From Bacteroidota bacterium (lineage in GTDB: Bacteria > Bacteroidota > Bacteroidia > B-17B0 > B-17BO): DNA of 10,474 nucleotides. Under the pieces are notes generated by a model. It did not search any database, had not been told where the DNA came from, and saw only the letters and a program-made list of their open reading frames with translations. The position numbers and the translations under genes were made by a program. The DNA lies in NCBI GenBank assembly GCA_947462425.1, contig CANHPI010000067.1:1-10474 (forward strand), read 5' to 3'. Below are positions 1 through 5,965 of this stretch, piece after piece (position 1 is the stretch's first letter; the number at the start of each line of letters is the position of its first letter).

Positions 1-874
1 CCTCATCAACCCAACCTTGCGAATGACGCGTATGAACTGCTTTTGGATTAATTTCTGCAGTAACAGATACTAAGCCAGCAATTTTAGCTGCCTTTGGTTG
101 AGCACCGCTCATGCCACCTAAACCACAAGTCACAAATAATTTTCCAATTCTATCTTCTTCCGATTTAGACACTTTACGTGCCGCATTCATTACCGTAATA
201 CAAGTGCCATGCACAATACCTTGCGGACCAATATACATGAACGAACCAGCAGTCATTTGTCCGTATTGAGTTACTCCTAAGGCATTAAACTTTTCCCAAT
301 CATCTGGCTTGCTATAGTTAGGAATCATCATGCCATTTGTCACAACCACACGTGGCGCATCTTTATGAGAAGGGAATAAGCCCATAGGATGTCCGCTATA
401 TAATACCAAGGTTTGTTCATCTGTCATGGTTGCTAAATATTGCATAGTTAGCAAGTACTGAGCCCAGTTTTGAAACACAGAGCCATTGCCACCATAAGTA
501 ATTAATTCATGTGGATGTTGCGCTACGGCATAATCTAAATTATTACTTAGCATGTGCATAATAGCAGCTGCTTGTATAGATTTATGCGGATACTCATTGA
601 TAGGACGAGCAAAAATTTTATAATCTGGGCGAAAACGATACATGTAAATCCGTCCGTATGTTTTTAATTCTTCAGCAAATTCTTTTGCTAAAACAGCGTG
701 ATGTTGAGGTTCAAAATAACGTAAGGCATTTTGAATCGCTAATTTTTTTTCTTCTCCATTTAAAATGTCTTTGCGCTTGGGCGCGTGATTAATCGTGCTT
801 TCGTATGTTTTTGGCTGAGGTAATACAGAAGGAATACCTTGCAGTATGTGTTGTTGAAATTCATTTAATTCCAT
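1..874 (-). CDS. hutU: Urocanate hydratase (urocanase), N-terminal part, cut by window edge
   Basis: Urocanase is the cytosolic, NAD+-dependent second enzyme of histidine breakdown; it hydrates urocanate to 4-imidazolone-5-propionate. Translating the minus strand from the ATG at 872-874 gives 291 codons open to the window edge. Visible family motifs are YGGNG at residues 127-131, the run SGHPMGLFPSHKDAPR near 160-175, and the glycine-rich VTCGLGGMSGAQPKA from residue 248, part of the NAD-binding region. The N-terminus starts MELNEFQQHILQGIP and includes the INHAPKRKDIL stretch typical of the longer (about 660-residue) urocanases of Bacteroidota rather than the shorter enterobacterial type. 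The C-terminal half, including the conserved catalytic cysteine, lies outside the window, so intactness cannot be judged. No other hut gene is visible; the next gene upstream is divergent. Identity is very secure. Confidence 0.96.
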   Translation of the reverse strand, partial: MELNEFQQHILQGIPSVLPQPKTYESTINHAPKRKDILNGEEKKLAIQNALRYFEPQHHAVLAKEFAEELKTYGRIYMYRFRPDYKIFARPINEYPHKSIQAAAIMHMLSNNLDYAVAQHPHELITYGGNGSVFQNWAQYLLTMQYLATMTDEQTLVLYSGHPMGLFPSHKDAPRVVVTNGMMIPNYSKPDDWEKFNALGVTQYGQMTAGSFMYIGPQGIVHGTCITVMNAARKVSKSEEDRIGKLFVTCGLGGMSGAQPKAAKIAGLVSVTAEINPKAVHTRHSQGWVDE

Positions 875-922
875 GAAGTAATTAATTTAATTTAGAAGTG
901 TTGAATTTACATGATTTTTTTA

Positions 923-935
923 ATGTATGTTACAT
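923..935. promoter_or_regulatory. Short inverted repeat upstream of hutU, possible operator
   Basis: ATGTA-TGT-TACAT is a perfect 5-base inverted repeat with a 3-base spacer, 49 to 61 bases upstream of the hutU ATG. A further TACAT half-site lies at 908-912 within TTACATGA, an 8-base word that recurs exactly at 930-937. The arrangement could be an operator for a dimeric regulator, but in DNA this AT-rich such short palindromes also arise by chance, and no regulator gene is in the window. Confidence 0.25.
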
Positions 936-958
936 GAAATTAAAATAACATCAGAGCA

Positions 959-1036
959 ACATAGGAAAAAAGAACGCTAAATAAATAAGAGATAGATAAT
1001 CTGTTTTTTCACATATAATCTACTATTATTAGTTAA
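959..1036. repeat. Imperfect direct repeat, copy 1
   Basis: This segment shares an ordered series of short words with 1115-1180: ACATAG(G)AAAAAAGAAC at 959-975, GAGATAGA at 989-996, a TCT-plus-T-run, and TTAGTTAA at 1029-1036. The order is the same in both copies, while the offset shrinks from about 156 to 144 bases, as expected for a duplication that has since gained small indels. Base composition is very AT-rich, so part of the likeness could be chance; the 16-of-17 match in the first block is the best support. Confidence 0.4.
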
Positions 1037-1114
1037 GCTTCTCTGAAATTACCACAAACAATTCTAAAATTATGTGCTTATGCAGTAAAAATCTTTTAAC
1101 AATTCAAATTAACT

Positions 1115-1180
1115 ACATAGAAAAAAGAACAAAAAAATTACGAGATAGACATTCTATTGTTTTAAGCTAGCTTTAGTTAA
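1115..1180. repeat. Imperfect direct repeat, copy 2
   Basis: This is the second copy of the segment at 959-1036. It has ACATAGAAAAAAGAAC at 1115-1130, GAGATAGA at 1142-1149, a T-rich block after TCT, and TTAGTTAA at 1173-1180. It also contains the perfect palindrome AAGCTAGCTT at 1164-1173, which copy 1 has only as AAGCTT (1035-1040). It lies directly upstream of the aminopeptidase promoter region. There is no coding potential. Confidence 0.4.
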
Positions 1181-1220
1181 TAAAAGATAAACTGTATTAT
1201 ATCAAATCGGTGATTTTTAG

Positions 1221-1230
1221 TAATTTCGCA
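1221..1230 (+). promoter_or_regulatory. Putative -7 box of the aminopeptidase promoter
   Basis: TAATTTCGCA lies four bases before the ATG at 1234 and resembles the Bacteroidota -7 element TAnnTTTG with one mismatch (C for T). If functional, transcription would start at or just before the ATG, giving an almost leaderless message. No matching TTG -33 element is visible at the expected distance, so the call is tentative. Its position inside the GTG-initiated extension (from 1210) argues against that upstream start. Confidence 0.35.
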
Positions 1231-1233
1231 TAC

Positions 1234-2667
1234 ATGACAACAATAACAAAGAAAACTCAATTAGATAGCAAACACAGTTTAGCTATTATTTGTTCAAGCT
1301 TTAAAAATAAATCAGAATATGCTCTAACAAAAGAGCAGGTTGAATATATTAATAATGATATTAAAACCAATGATAAAAAATTTGTTTGTATCAATACTTT
1401 GTCGCGTTTAGTTTGTGTTGTTTTGGTTGATGAAAAAAAGAATCACTACACTTCTTTAGAATCCGTTAGGAAGAATGGAGCTGCCATATCCGACACTATT
1501 AATGCAGAAAAACTTAATAGCATTACAATTACTAATGAATTAGCTAACCCCGATTATTCTTTGGCTTTAGCAGAAGGAATTGCTTTATCAAACTATCAAT
1601 TTATTAAGCACAAGCCTTCTGCTAAAAAAACTACAAATACACTAAAAGACATTCATGTTGTTGATGCAAAAGCATCAGTACAAAATTTATCAAACTTGTC
1701 AATTGCTATTGATGCTACATTAAAAGCACGTGATTTAGTTAATGAACCAGTAAACACTTTAAATGCCACTGATTTATCAAATGCTTTTAAATCAATGGGG
1801 AAAAGTGCAGGCTTTAAAGTAGAAGTCTTTAATAAAGCTAAAATCAAACAATTAAAAATGGGTGGTTTATTAGCGGTTAATCAAGGAAGTGTTGATCCTC
1901 CAACGTTTTCGGTTATGGAATATAAGCCTAAAAATCCTAAAAATAAAAAGCCTTATGTGTTAGTTGGTAAAGGGGTAGTGTATGATACCGGTGGATTAAG
2001 TTTAAAGCCTACTCCAAATAGTATGGATTTAATGAAGTGTGATATGGCAGGAGCTGCAGCTGTTGGTGGCACTATGTATGCTATTGCAAAAGCAAAATTA
2101 AATATTCACGTTATTGCCTTAGTGCCATCTACAGATAATCGACCTGGATTTAACGCCTTTGCTCCGGGGGATATTATTACCATGATGGATGGCAGTACGG
2201 TTGAGATGCTAAATTCTGATGCCGAAGGCCGTATGATTTTAGCAGACGCACTTCATTACGCAAAACGATATAAGCCTGAAATGGCTATTGAACTTTCAAC
2301 GTTAACTGGAGCAGCCGCAGCAGCTATTGGTCAGTATGGTATAGTGAGTATGGGAACTGCAACTGATGAACAAAAAAGTAAGCTAACAGTTAGCGGCTTG
2401 CGTATGCACGAACGTTTAGCTGAATTTCCTTTTTGGGATGAGTATGATGAGTTAATTAAATCTGACATCGCTGATCAAAAAAACTTAGGAGGACCATATG
2501 GTGGCGCTATTACAGCCGGTAAGTTTTTAGTAAAATACACAGATTATCCTTATATGCATTTTGATATCGCTGGTCCAGCATTTGTGACTGCAAAAGATAG
2601 CTATAGAGGGAAAGGCGGAACTGGTTATGGCGTGAGGTTATTGTTTGATTTTTTCTCCAATTTATAA
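1234..2667 (+). CDS. Leucyl aminopeptidase, peptidase family M17
   Basis: This is a cytosolic di-metal exopeptidase that releases N-terminal residues from peptides, 477 residues from the ATG at 1234. The C-terminal catalytic domain is complete. Metal ligands by alignment with E. coli PepA are K246 and D251 (VGKGVVYDTGG), D270 (MKCDMAGAA), and D329 and E331 (NSDAEGR, the M17 signature); catalytic K258 (SLKP) and R333 are also present. Spacing between these residues matches PepA to within one position. The N-terminal domain (about 1-155) is poorly conserved, as usual for the family. An in-frame GTG at 1210 would add eight residues, but that extension overlaps a -7-like box, so ATG is preferred. 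pdxA follows three bases after the stop, indicating one transcript. The protein is pepA-like, but true orthology to PepA (which can also act as a DNA-binding regulator) cannot be decided here. Confidence 0.95.
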   Translation: MTTITKKTQLDSKHSLAIICSSFKNKSEYALTKEQVEYINNDIKTNDKKFVCINTLSRLVCVVLVDEKKNHYTSLESVRKNGAAISDTINAEKLNSITITNELANPDYSLALAEGIALSNYQFIKHKPSAKKTTNTLKDIHVVDAKASVQNLSNLSIAIDATLKARDLVNEPVNTLNATDLSNAFKSMGKSAGFKVEVFNKAKIKQLKMGGLLAVNQGSVDPPTFSVMEYKPKNPKNKKPYVLVGKGVVYDTGGLSLKPTPNSMDLMKCDMAGAAAVGGTMYAIAKAKLNIHVIALVPSTDNRPGFNAFAPGDIITMMDGSTVEMLNSDAEGRMILADALHYAKRYKPEMAIELSTLTGAAAAAIGQYGIVSMGTATDEQKSKLTVSGLRMHERLAEFPFWDEYDELIKSDIADQKNLGGPYGGAITAGKFLVKYTDYPYMHFDIAGPAFVTAKDSYRGKGGTGYGVRLLFDFFSNL

Positions 2668-2670
2668 ATT

Positions 2671-3723
2671 ATGATAGATAACAAAATTGTAGTAGGAATA
2701 TCTCAAGGAGATTTAAATGGAATAGGGTTAGAAATTATTTTAAAGACATTGTCCGAACCCGGAATTTCCGAAATATGTATTCCGGTTTTATTTAGCTCAC
2801 AAAAAACGGTTTCCTATTTTAGAAAAATGTTAAACCTAGATGAGTTTAATTTTAATCCGTTAAGAGACTTTAATCAAGTAAATACAAAGAAACCAAATGT
2901 ATTTATATGTTATGAAGAGGAAGTAACCATTGAGCTGGGAAAAGCAACAACGCTGAGTGGCAAATACGCAAAGCTTTCTTTAGAAGCTGCAACGCTTGCG
3001 TTATTTGAAAAAAAAATTGATGTATTAGTAACAGCACCTATTAACAAGCACTCTATGCAGGAGGCTGGATTTAATTATCCAGGGCATACAGAATATTTGG
3101 GAGAAAAATTAGGTGGCAAGCCATTAATGTTGTTATGTGATAACGACTTACGAGTTGCGGTAGTAACAGGTCATGTTCCATTAAAAAACATTTCCGAAAA
3201 AATAACTATTGAAAATGTGTTTGAAAAAATTTCACAACTTCACCATTCACTAATTAAAGATTTTGGGATTCGTAAACCTAAAATTGCCGTATTAGGATTA
3301 AATCCGCACGCCGGAGAAAACGGAGCAATTGGCGATGAAGAAAAAACACGAATCATTCCAGCTATCGAAAAAGCCAAAGAAAACATGTTGGTTTATGGGC
3401 CTTACCCGGCAGATGGGTTTTTTGGTAAAAATATGCAATCTCAATTCGATGGAGTATTAGCCATGTATCATGATCAAGGATTAATACCTTTTAAAACGCT
3501 AGCTTTTGGAAGCGGCGTTAATTTTACTGCAGGTTTAGATTTTGTTCGAACTTCGCCTGATCACGGAACAGCTTACGATATTGCAGGAAAACAAATAGCC
3601 GACGAATCATCTTTTAGAGAAGCATTATATACCGCAATAGATATTTACAGAAGAAGAGAGTTGTTAGAAGAAATTTCTGCAAGACCTTTAGTCTTTTCTC
3701 CAATTAAAAAAGAAAGAGGATAA
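2671..3723 (+). CDS. pdxA: 4-hydroxythreonine-4-phosphate dehydrogenase
   Basis: PdxA oxidises 4-phosphooxy-L-threonine with NAD(P)+ to a product that decarboxylates to 3-amino-2-oxopropyl phosphate, the substrate of PdxJ in the DXP-dependent pyridoxal 5'-phosphate pathway. It is a cytosolic dimer. The protein is 350 residues, a little longer than the roughly 330 of E. coli. It opens with GISQGDLNGIG and carries TAPINKHS, GHTEYLGE (H139, T140, substrate phosphate region) and the three metal histidines H168 (TGHVPL), H213 (NPHAGE) and H267 (MYHDQG), at almost the same positions as in E. coli. YPADGFFG and the SPDHGTAYDIAGK block near the C-terminus are also intact. The gene starts three bases after the aminopeptidase stop and probably relies on that gene's promoter. 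In many Bacteroidota pdxA precedes yceD (DUF177) and rpmF; here it ends at a convergent terminator instead. Confidence 0.97.
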   Translation: MIDNKIVVGISQGDLNGIGLEIILKTLSEPGISEICIPVLFSSQKTVSYFRKMLNLDEFNFNPLRDFNQVNTKKPNVFICYEEEVTIELGKATTLSGKYAKLSLEAATLALFEKKIDVLVTAPINKHSMQEAGFNYPGHTEYLGEKLGGKPLMLLCDNDLRVAVVTGHVPLKNISEKITIENVFEKISQLHHSLIKDFGIRKPKIAVLGLNPHAGENGAIGDEEKTRIIPAIEKAKENMLVYGPYPADGFFGKNMQSQFDGVLAMYHDQGLIPFKTLAFGSGVNFTAGLDFVRTSPDHGTAYDIAGKQIADESSFREALYTAIDIYRRRELLEEISARPLVFSPIKKERG

Positions 3724-3743
3724 GATTTAAAATTTCTATAAAA

Positions 3744-3769
3744 AAACACCAACTAATTGGTTGATGTTT
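3744..3769 (-). terminator. Hairpin terminator between convergent pdxA and rhodanese genes
   Basis: AAACACCAACT (3744-3754) pairs with GGTTGATGTTT (3759-3769) around an AATT loop: an 11-base stem with one C-A mismatch and one terminal G-T pair. Read on the minus strand the stem runs into a T-tract (complement of the A-run at 3741-3746), so it works best for the leftward rhodanese transcript, whose stop lies 17 bases upstream. On the plus strand only a three-T tail follows, so stopping of pdxA transcription there would be weaker. Confidence 0.7.
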
Positions 3770-3786
3770 AAAACTAGATGATTGTT

Positions 3787-4173
3787 TTATTTCTTAATTT
3801 CTACTTCAAATCCTTTTTTCTTCCAATCATCAAATCCTTTTTCTAAATCAACAACATGTGTAAATCCTTGTTTTTGCATAAGCTCTGCACATTCGCCACT
3901 TCTACCACCACCAGCACAATAAATCAAATAGGTTTTTTTCTTATCTAATTTAGAAATTACACTTTCAGCATCTTTCTTAAAATAATCAATTTGTAATGCC
4001 CCTTTAATAAACCCTTTATTTTTTAATTCGTCATCGGTTCGTAAATCAATTAAAAAAGATTTTTTATCATCAATAAATTTTTTAAAAGTAGCAGCATCAA
4101 CATGCTCAATTTTTGTTTGTGAAAAGCTAATTGATGAAATAAAAAGAGTTAGTAATACGAATATTTTTTTCAT
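3787..4173 (-). CDS. Exported single-domain rhodanese-like protein
   Basis: This 128-residue protein consists of a signal peptide and one rhodanese domain. Residues 1-18 (MKKIFVLLTLFISSISFS) form a Lys-rich start and hydrophobic core ending before Q19, the usual Bacteroidota cleavage pattern. There is no lipobox cysteine, so a soluble periplasmic protein is expected. The domain shows LIDLRTDDEL (about 41-50), a G-x-I-x-G-A substrate-entry motif (FIKGAL, 55-60), and the active-site loop C86-A-G-G-G-R91 followed by SGECAELM. C86 would carry the persulfide in sulfur transfer; the six-residue loop fits sulfurtransferases rather than Cdc25-like phosphatases. Architecture resembles E. coli PspE, but the physiological acceptor is unknown. 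It is 68 bases downstream of the next minus-strand gene and could be read through from it or have its own promoter; no clear promoter was seen. Confidence 0.9.
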   Translation of the reverse strand: MKKIFVLLTLFISSISFSQTKIEHVDAATFKKFIDDKKSFLIDLRTDDELKNKGFIKGALQIDYFKKDAESVISKLDKKKTYLIYCAGGGRSGECAELMQKQGFTHVVDLEKGFDDWKKKGFEVEIKK

Positions 4174-4241
4174 TTGTCGGGTTTTTATTTTTAGACCAAG
4201 TATTTGTTTAAATTTATTTAATAATTGTAATTATGAGTTTT

Positions 4242-4661
4242 TTAATATTGTTTAAATGATAAAAGCCAGTTCATTGCTTTTTGTTTGTTGTCAAACATTT
4301 TCATTTTTACAGGTTGGTTTTTTGTAAATTTCAATATAAAATTAATAATAATTCGGTCTGCTAGCGAATTTACAATAATAGCTGTTGCTTTGGTAGTTGA
4401 AGTTATTTCGGGCGTGGCGGAAAATTCCCTCGCTTCTTTTGATATCGTTCCATTAGGAGCAGTTTCCACTAAAATCAAATGTTTGCTATAGCCGTTATAT
4501 TTGGTTGATAAAAAACGGCGTTGAGCTTTAACATCTTCTAATTCAATATGAATACCTTCTTTTAATTTAATACAAATAATAGCATTATCCCAAAACTCTA
4601 TGCAAGAAATTCGGTCTATATGTGAATCAATAACAGAATGTGTTGAATTTTCTATTGTCAT
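4242..4661 (-). CDS. Small SpoIIAA/STAS-like protein of unknown function (DUF7793-like)
   Basis: This is a 139-residue cytosolic protein with no signal peptide or membrane segment. I recognise it only as resembling a group of small Bacteroidota proteins with a SpoIIAA-like (STAS/SEC14) fold, recalled as DUF7793. The supporting pattern is an N-terminal beta-rich half (IICIKLKEGIHIELEDVKAQ), a central strand HLILVETAPNGTISKEARE, the conserved SATPEITSTTKATAIIV segment, SLADRIIINFILKF, then a C-terminal strand-helix with MKMFDNKQKAMNWLLSF. Such folds often act as protein-interaction or regulatory modules; no catalytic residues are apparent and no function is assigned. The gene starts 16 bases after the RNA methyltransferase stop on the same strand, so co-transcription is likely. 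A plus-strand reading frame inside it is an antisense shadow. Confidence 0.8.
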   Translation of the reverse strand: MTIENSTHSVIDSHIDRISCIEFWDNAIICIKLKEGIHIELEDVKAQRRFLSTKYNGYSKHLILVETAPNGTISKEAREFSATPEITSTTKATAIIVNSLADRIIINFILKFTKNQPVKMKMFDNKQKAMNWLLSFKQY

Positions 4662-4677
4662 CAGTTCATAAAAGTAA

Positions 4678-5889
4678 TTAATTTGTTCTTTTAATCAAAG
4701 CCATATAAAAACCATCAAAACCTTCGCTTGGTAAAATAGTTTTATCTTTAATTAATTCAAAATTACTATTACTTGCTAAAAATAGATCTACTTGTTTTCT
4801 GTTTTCGCTGGGTAAAATACTGCAAGTAGAATATACCAATTGACCCCCTTTTTTAGTCATGATTGAATAGTCACTTAATATTTTTTGTTGGATGGCTTTT
4901 GTTCTGTCTATAAAATCTAAATTCAATTTCCATTTAGCATCAGGGTTACGTTTAATAACACCTGTTCCGCTGCAAGGCACATCTAATAATAATCTATCTG
5001 CTGTGTTTTCTAAACGTTTAATAGTTTTAGTACCTTCAATTAATCGAGGTTCAACATTACTGGCAGTTGCTCTGCGTGCACGTTTTTTCAATTCATCTAA
5101 TTTCCATTGTGTGATGTCCATCGAAATAATTCGGCCTTTATTTTGCATTAAGGCGGCAATGTGTAGTGTTTTTCCTCCACCACCGGCACACGCATCAATA
5201 ACACGCATTCCTGGTTCTACGTCTAAAAATTCAGATATAAACTGAGAGCCGGCATCTTGTAATTCAAATAACCCTAGTTTAAATAATTGATTTTGAAACA
5301 CATTTTGACGCTTTAGTAATAATAATGCATCATTAAAACCTTCTATGTTTTCAACTTCTATTTCCTGTTCGGCTAAATGTTTTGTTAAAATTTCTTTTTT
5401 AGTTTTTAGTGTATTTACACGTAATACTACTGAAGCTTGATTATTTAAAGATTTAGCTTCTTTTTCCCAAACTTCTTTCCCTAATTCCTGTTCACATATT
5501 TCCCATAACCAATCAGGATAAGCTTGTAAAATTTTCTCGTCCTTTACGGCTTTATATTTATCTAAAATCTCCTTTTCAACTAGTCGTTTAAATTCTCTTT
5601 CATCAGGCATTGTTATATGCTGAGTGATAAAATACGTGCCTAAAATTTCCCAAAAGCCATCTTCTGTGCCTGCTAAATGAGTTAATAATCTATAATGACG
5701 AACAATGCCATAGGTAGTTTCTGCAATGAAGCGGCGGTCTCTGCCCCCAAATTTTGGATGTTCTTTTAAAGTTTTTTCAATTACTTTGTCTGCATATTTA
5801 TTCTCCTTAAATATGGTAACTAAAGCGTCAACTATTGCCTGTAATAAAATACGGTGAGGTTTTGCTTGTTTTATTATTCTTTTACTCAT
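4678..5889 (-). CDS. RsmB/NOP-family RNA (cytosine-C5)-methyltransferase
   Basis: This protein (403 residues) is predicted to transfer methyl from S-adenosylmethionine to C5 of cytosine in RNA, most likely 16S rRNA given its RsmB-like layout. Residues 1 to about 80 resemble the NusB-like N-terminal part of RsmB (FGGRDRRFIAETTYGIVRHY). From about 205 comes the catalytic Rossmann domain: SAM motif I (IDACAGGGGKTLHIA, 231-245), motif IV DVPCSGTGVIKRNPD with C306, and motif VI VYSTCS with C356. Both family cysteines are present: C356 is the expected nucleophile and C306 the one that helps release product. No C-terminal PUA domain is seen. The start ATG overlaps by two bases the unlikely upstream start of the divergent amidohydrolase. 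Whether the target is C967 cannot be told from sequence, so no symbol is given. Confidence 0.93.
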   Translation of the reverse strand: MSKRIIKQAKPHRILLQAIVDALVTIFKENKYADKVIEKTLKEHPKFGGRDRRFIAETTYGIVRHYRLLTHLAGTEDGFWEILGTYFITQHITMPDEREFKRLVEKEILDKYKAVKDEKILQAYPDWLWEICEQELGKEVWEKEAKSLNNQASVVLRVNTLKTKKEILTKHLAEQEIEVENIEGFNDALLLLKRQNVFQNQLFKLGLFELQDAGSQFISEFLDVEPGMRVIDACAGGGGKTLHIAALMQNKGRIISMDITQWKLDELKKRARRATASNVEPRLIEGTKTIKRLENTADRLLLDVPCSGTGVIKRNPDAKWKLNLDFIDRTKAIQQKILSDYSIMTKKGGQLVYSTCSILPSENRKQVDLFLASNSNFELIKDKTILPSEGFDGFYMALIKRTN

Positions 5890-5933
5890 GAATCCAACTA
5901 ATTTTAGAGCTCTAAGTTACTTTATTTTTTTCT

Positions 5934-5941
5934 TATATTTA
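5934..5941 (+). promoter_or_regulatory. Possible -7 box for the amidohydrolase gene
   Basis: TATATTTA matches TAnnTTTG except for the last base and lies 24 bases before the ATG at 5966, inside the 76-base gap between divergent genes. No TTG -33 element is found at the usual spacing. Such words are common in AT-rich DNA, so this is a weak candidate. Confidence 0.22.
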
Positions 5942-5965
5942 CCTATCACCAATCTAATAGAAGCT

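Larger units (their letters stand above)
875..1233. other. Divergent intergenic region between hutU and the aminopeptidase gene
   Basis: This 359-base stretch is strongly AT-rich and has no convincing ORF on either strand. It must hold the start signals for hutU (leftward) and the aminopeptidase (rightward). It contains a small inverted repeat near hutU (923-935), an imperfect duplication (959-1036 and 1115-1180), a 10-base palindrome AAGCTAGCTT (1164-1173), and a -7-like box just before the aminopeptidase. No tRNA, riboswitch fold or strong terminator hairpin was recognised. No good Bacteroidota promoter (TTG, then TAnnTTTG) was found for hutU. Confidence 0.7.

Noticed and set aside
1164..1173. 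Perfect palindrome AAGCTAGCTT
   Set aside because: Ten-base palindromes occur by chance at this scale, and it is not paired with a second site or repeated in the window.
1210..1233. GTG-initiated eight-residue extension of the aminopeptidase
   Set aside because: It overlaps a -7-like promoter box and precedes a normal ATG; there is no sign the extension is translated.
1653..1847. 64-codon minus-strand frame inside the aminopeptidase gene
   Set aside because: It is fully antisense to a well-conserved M17 domain, resembles no family I recognise, and is explained by AT-rich codon use on the other strand.
4285..4491. 68-codon plus-strand frame inside the SpoIIAA-like gene
   Set aside because: It is antisense to the longer minus-strand gene, which has a conserved-looking pattern and operon spacing; no homology was recognised.
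4892..5245. 117-codon plus-strand frame inside the RNA methyltransferase gene
   Set aside because: It lies opposite the catalytic motifs I, IV and VI of the methyltransferase; its sequence is the mirror of those conserved codons.
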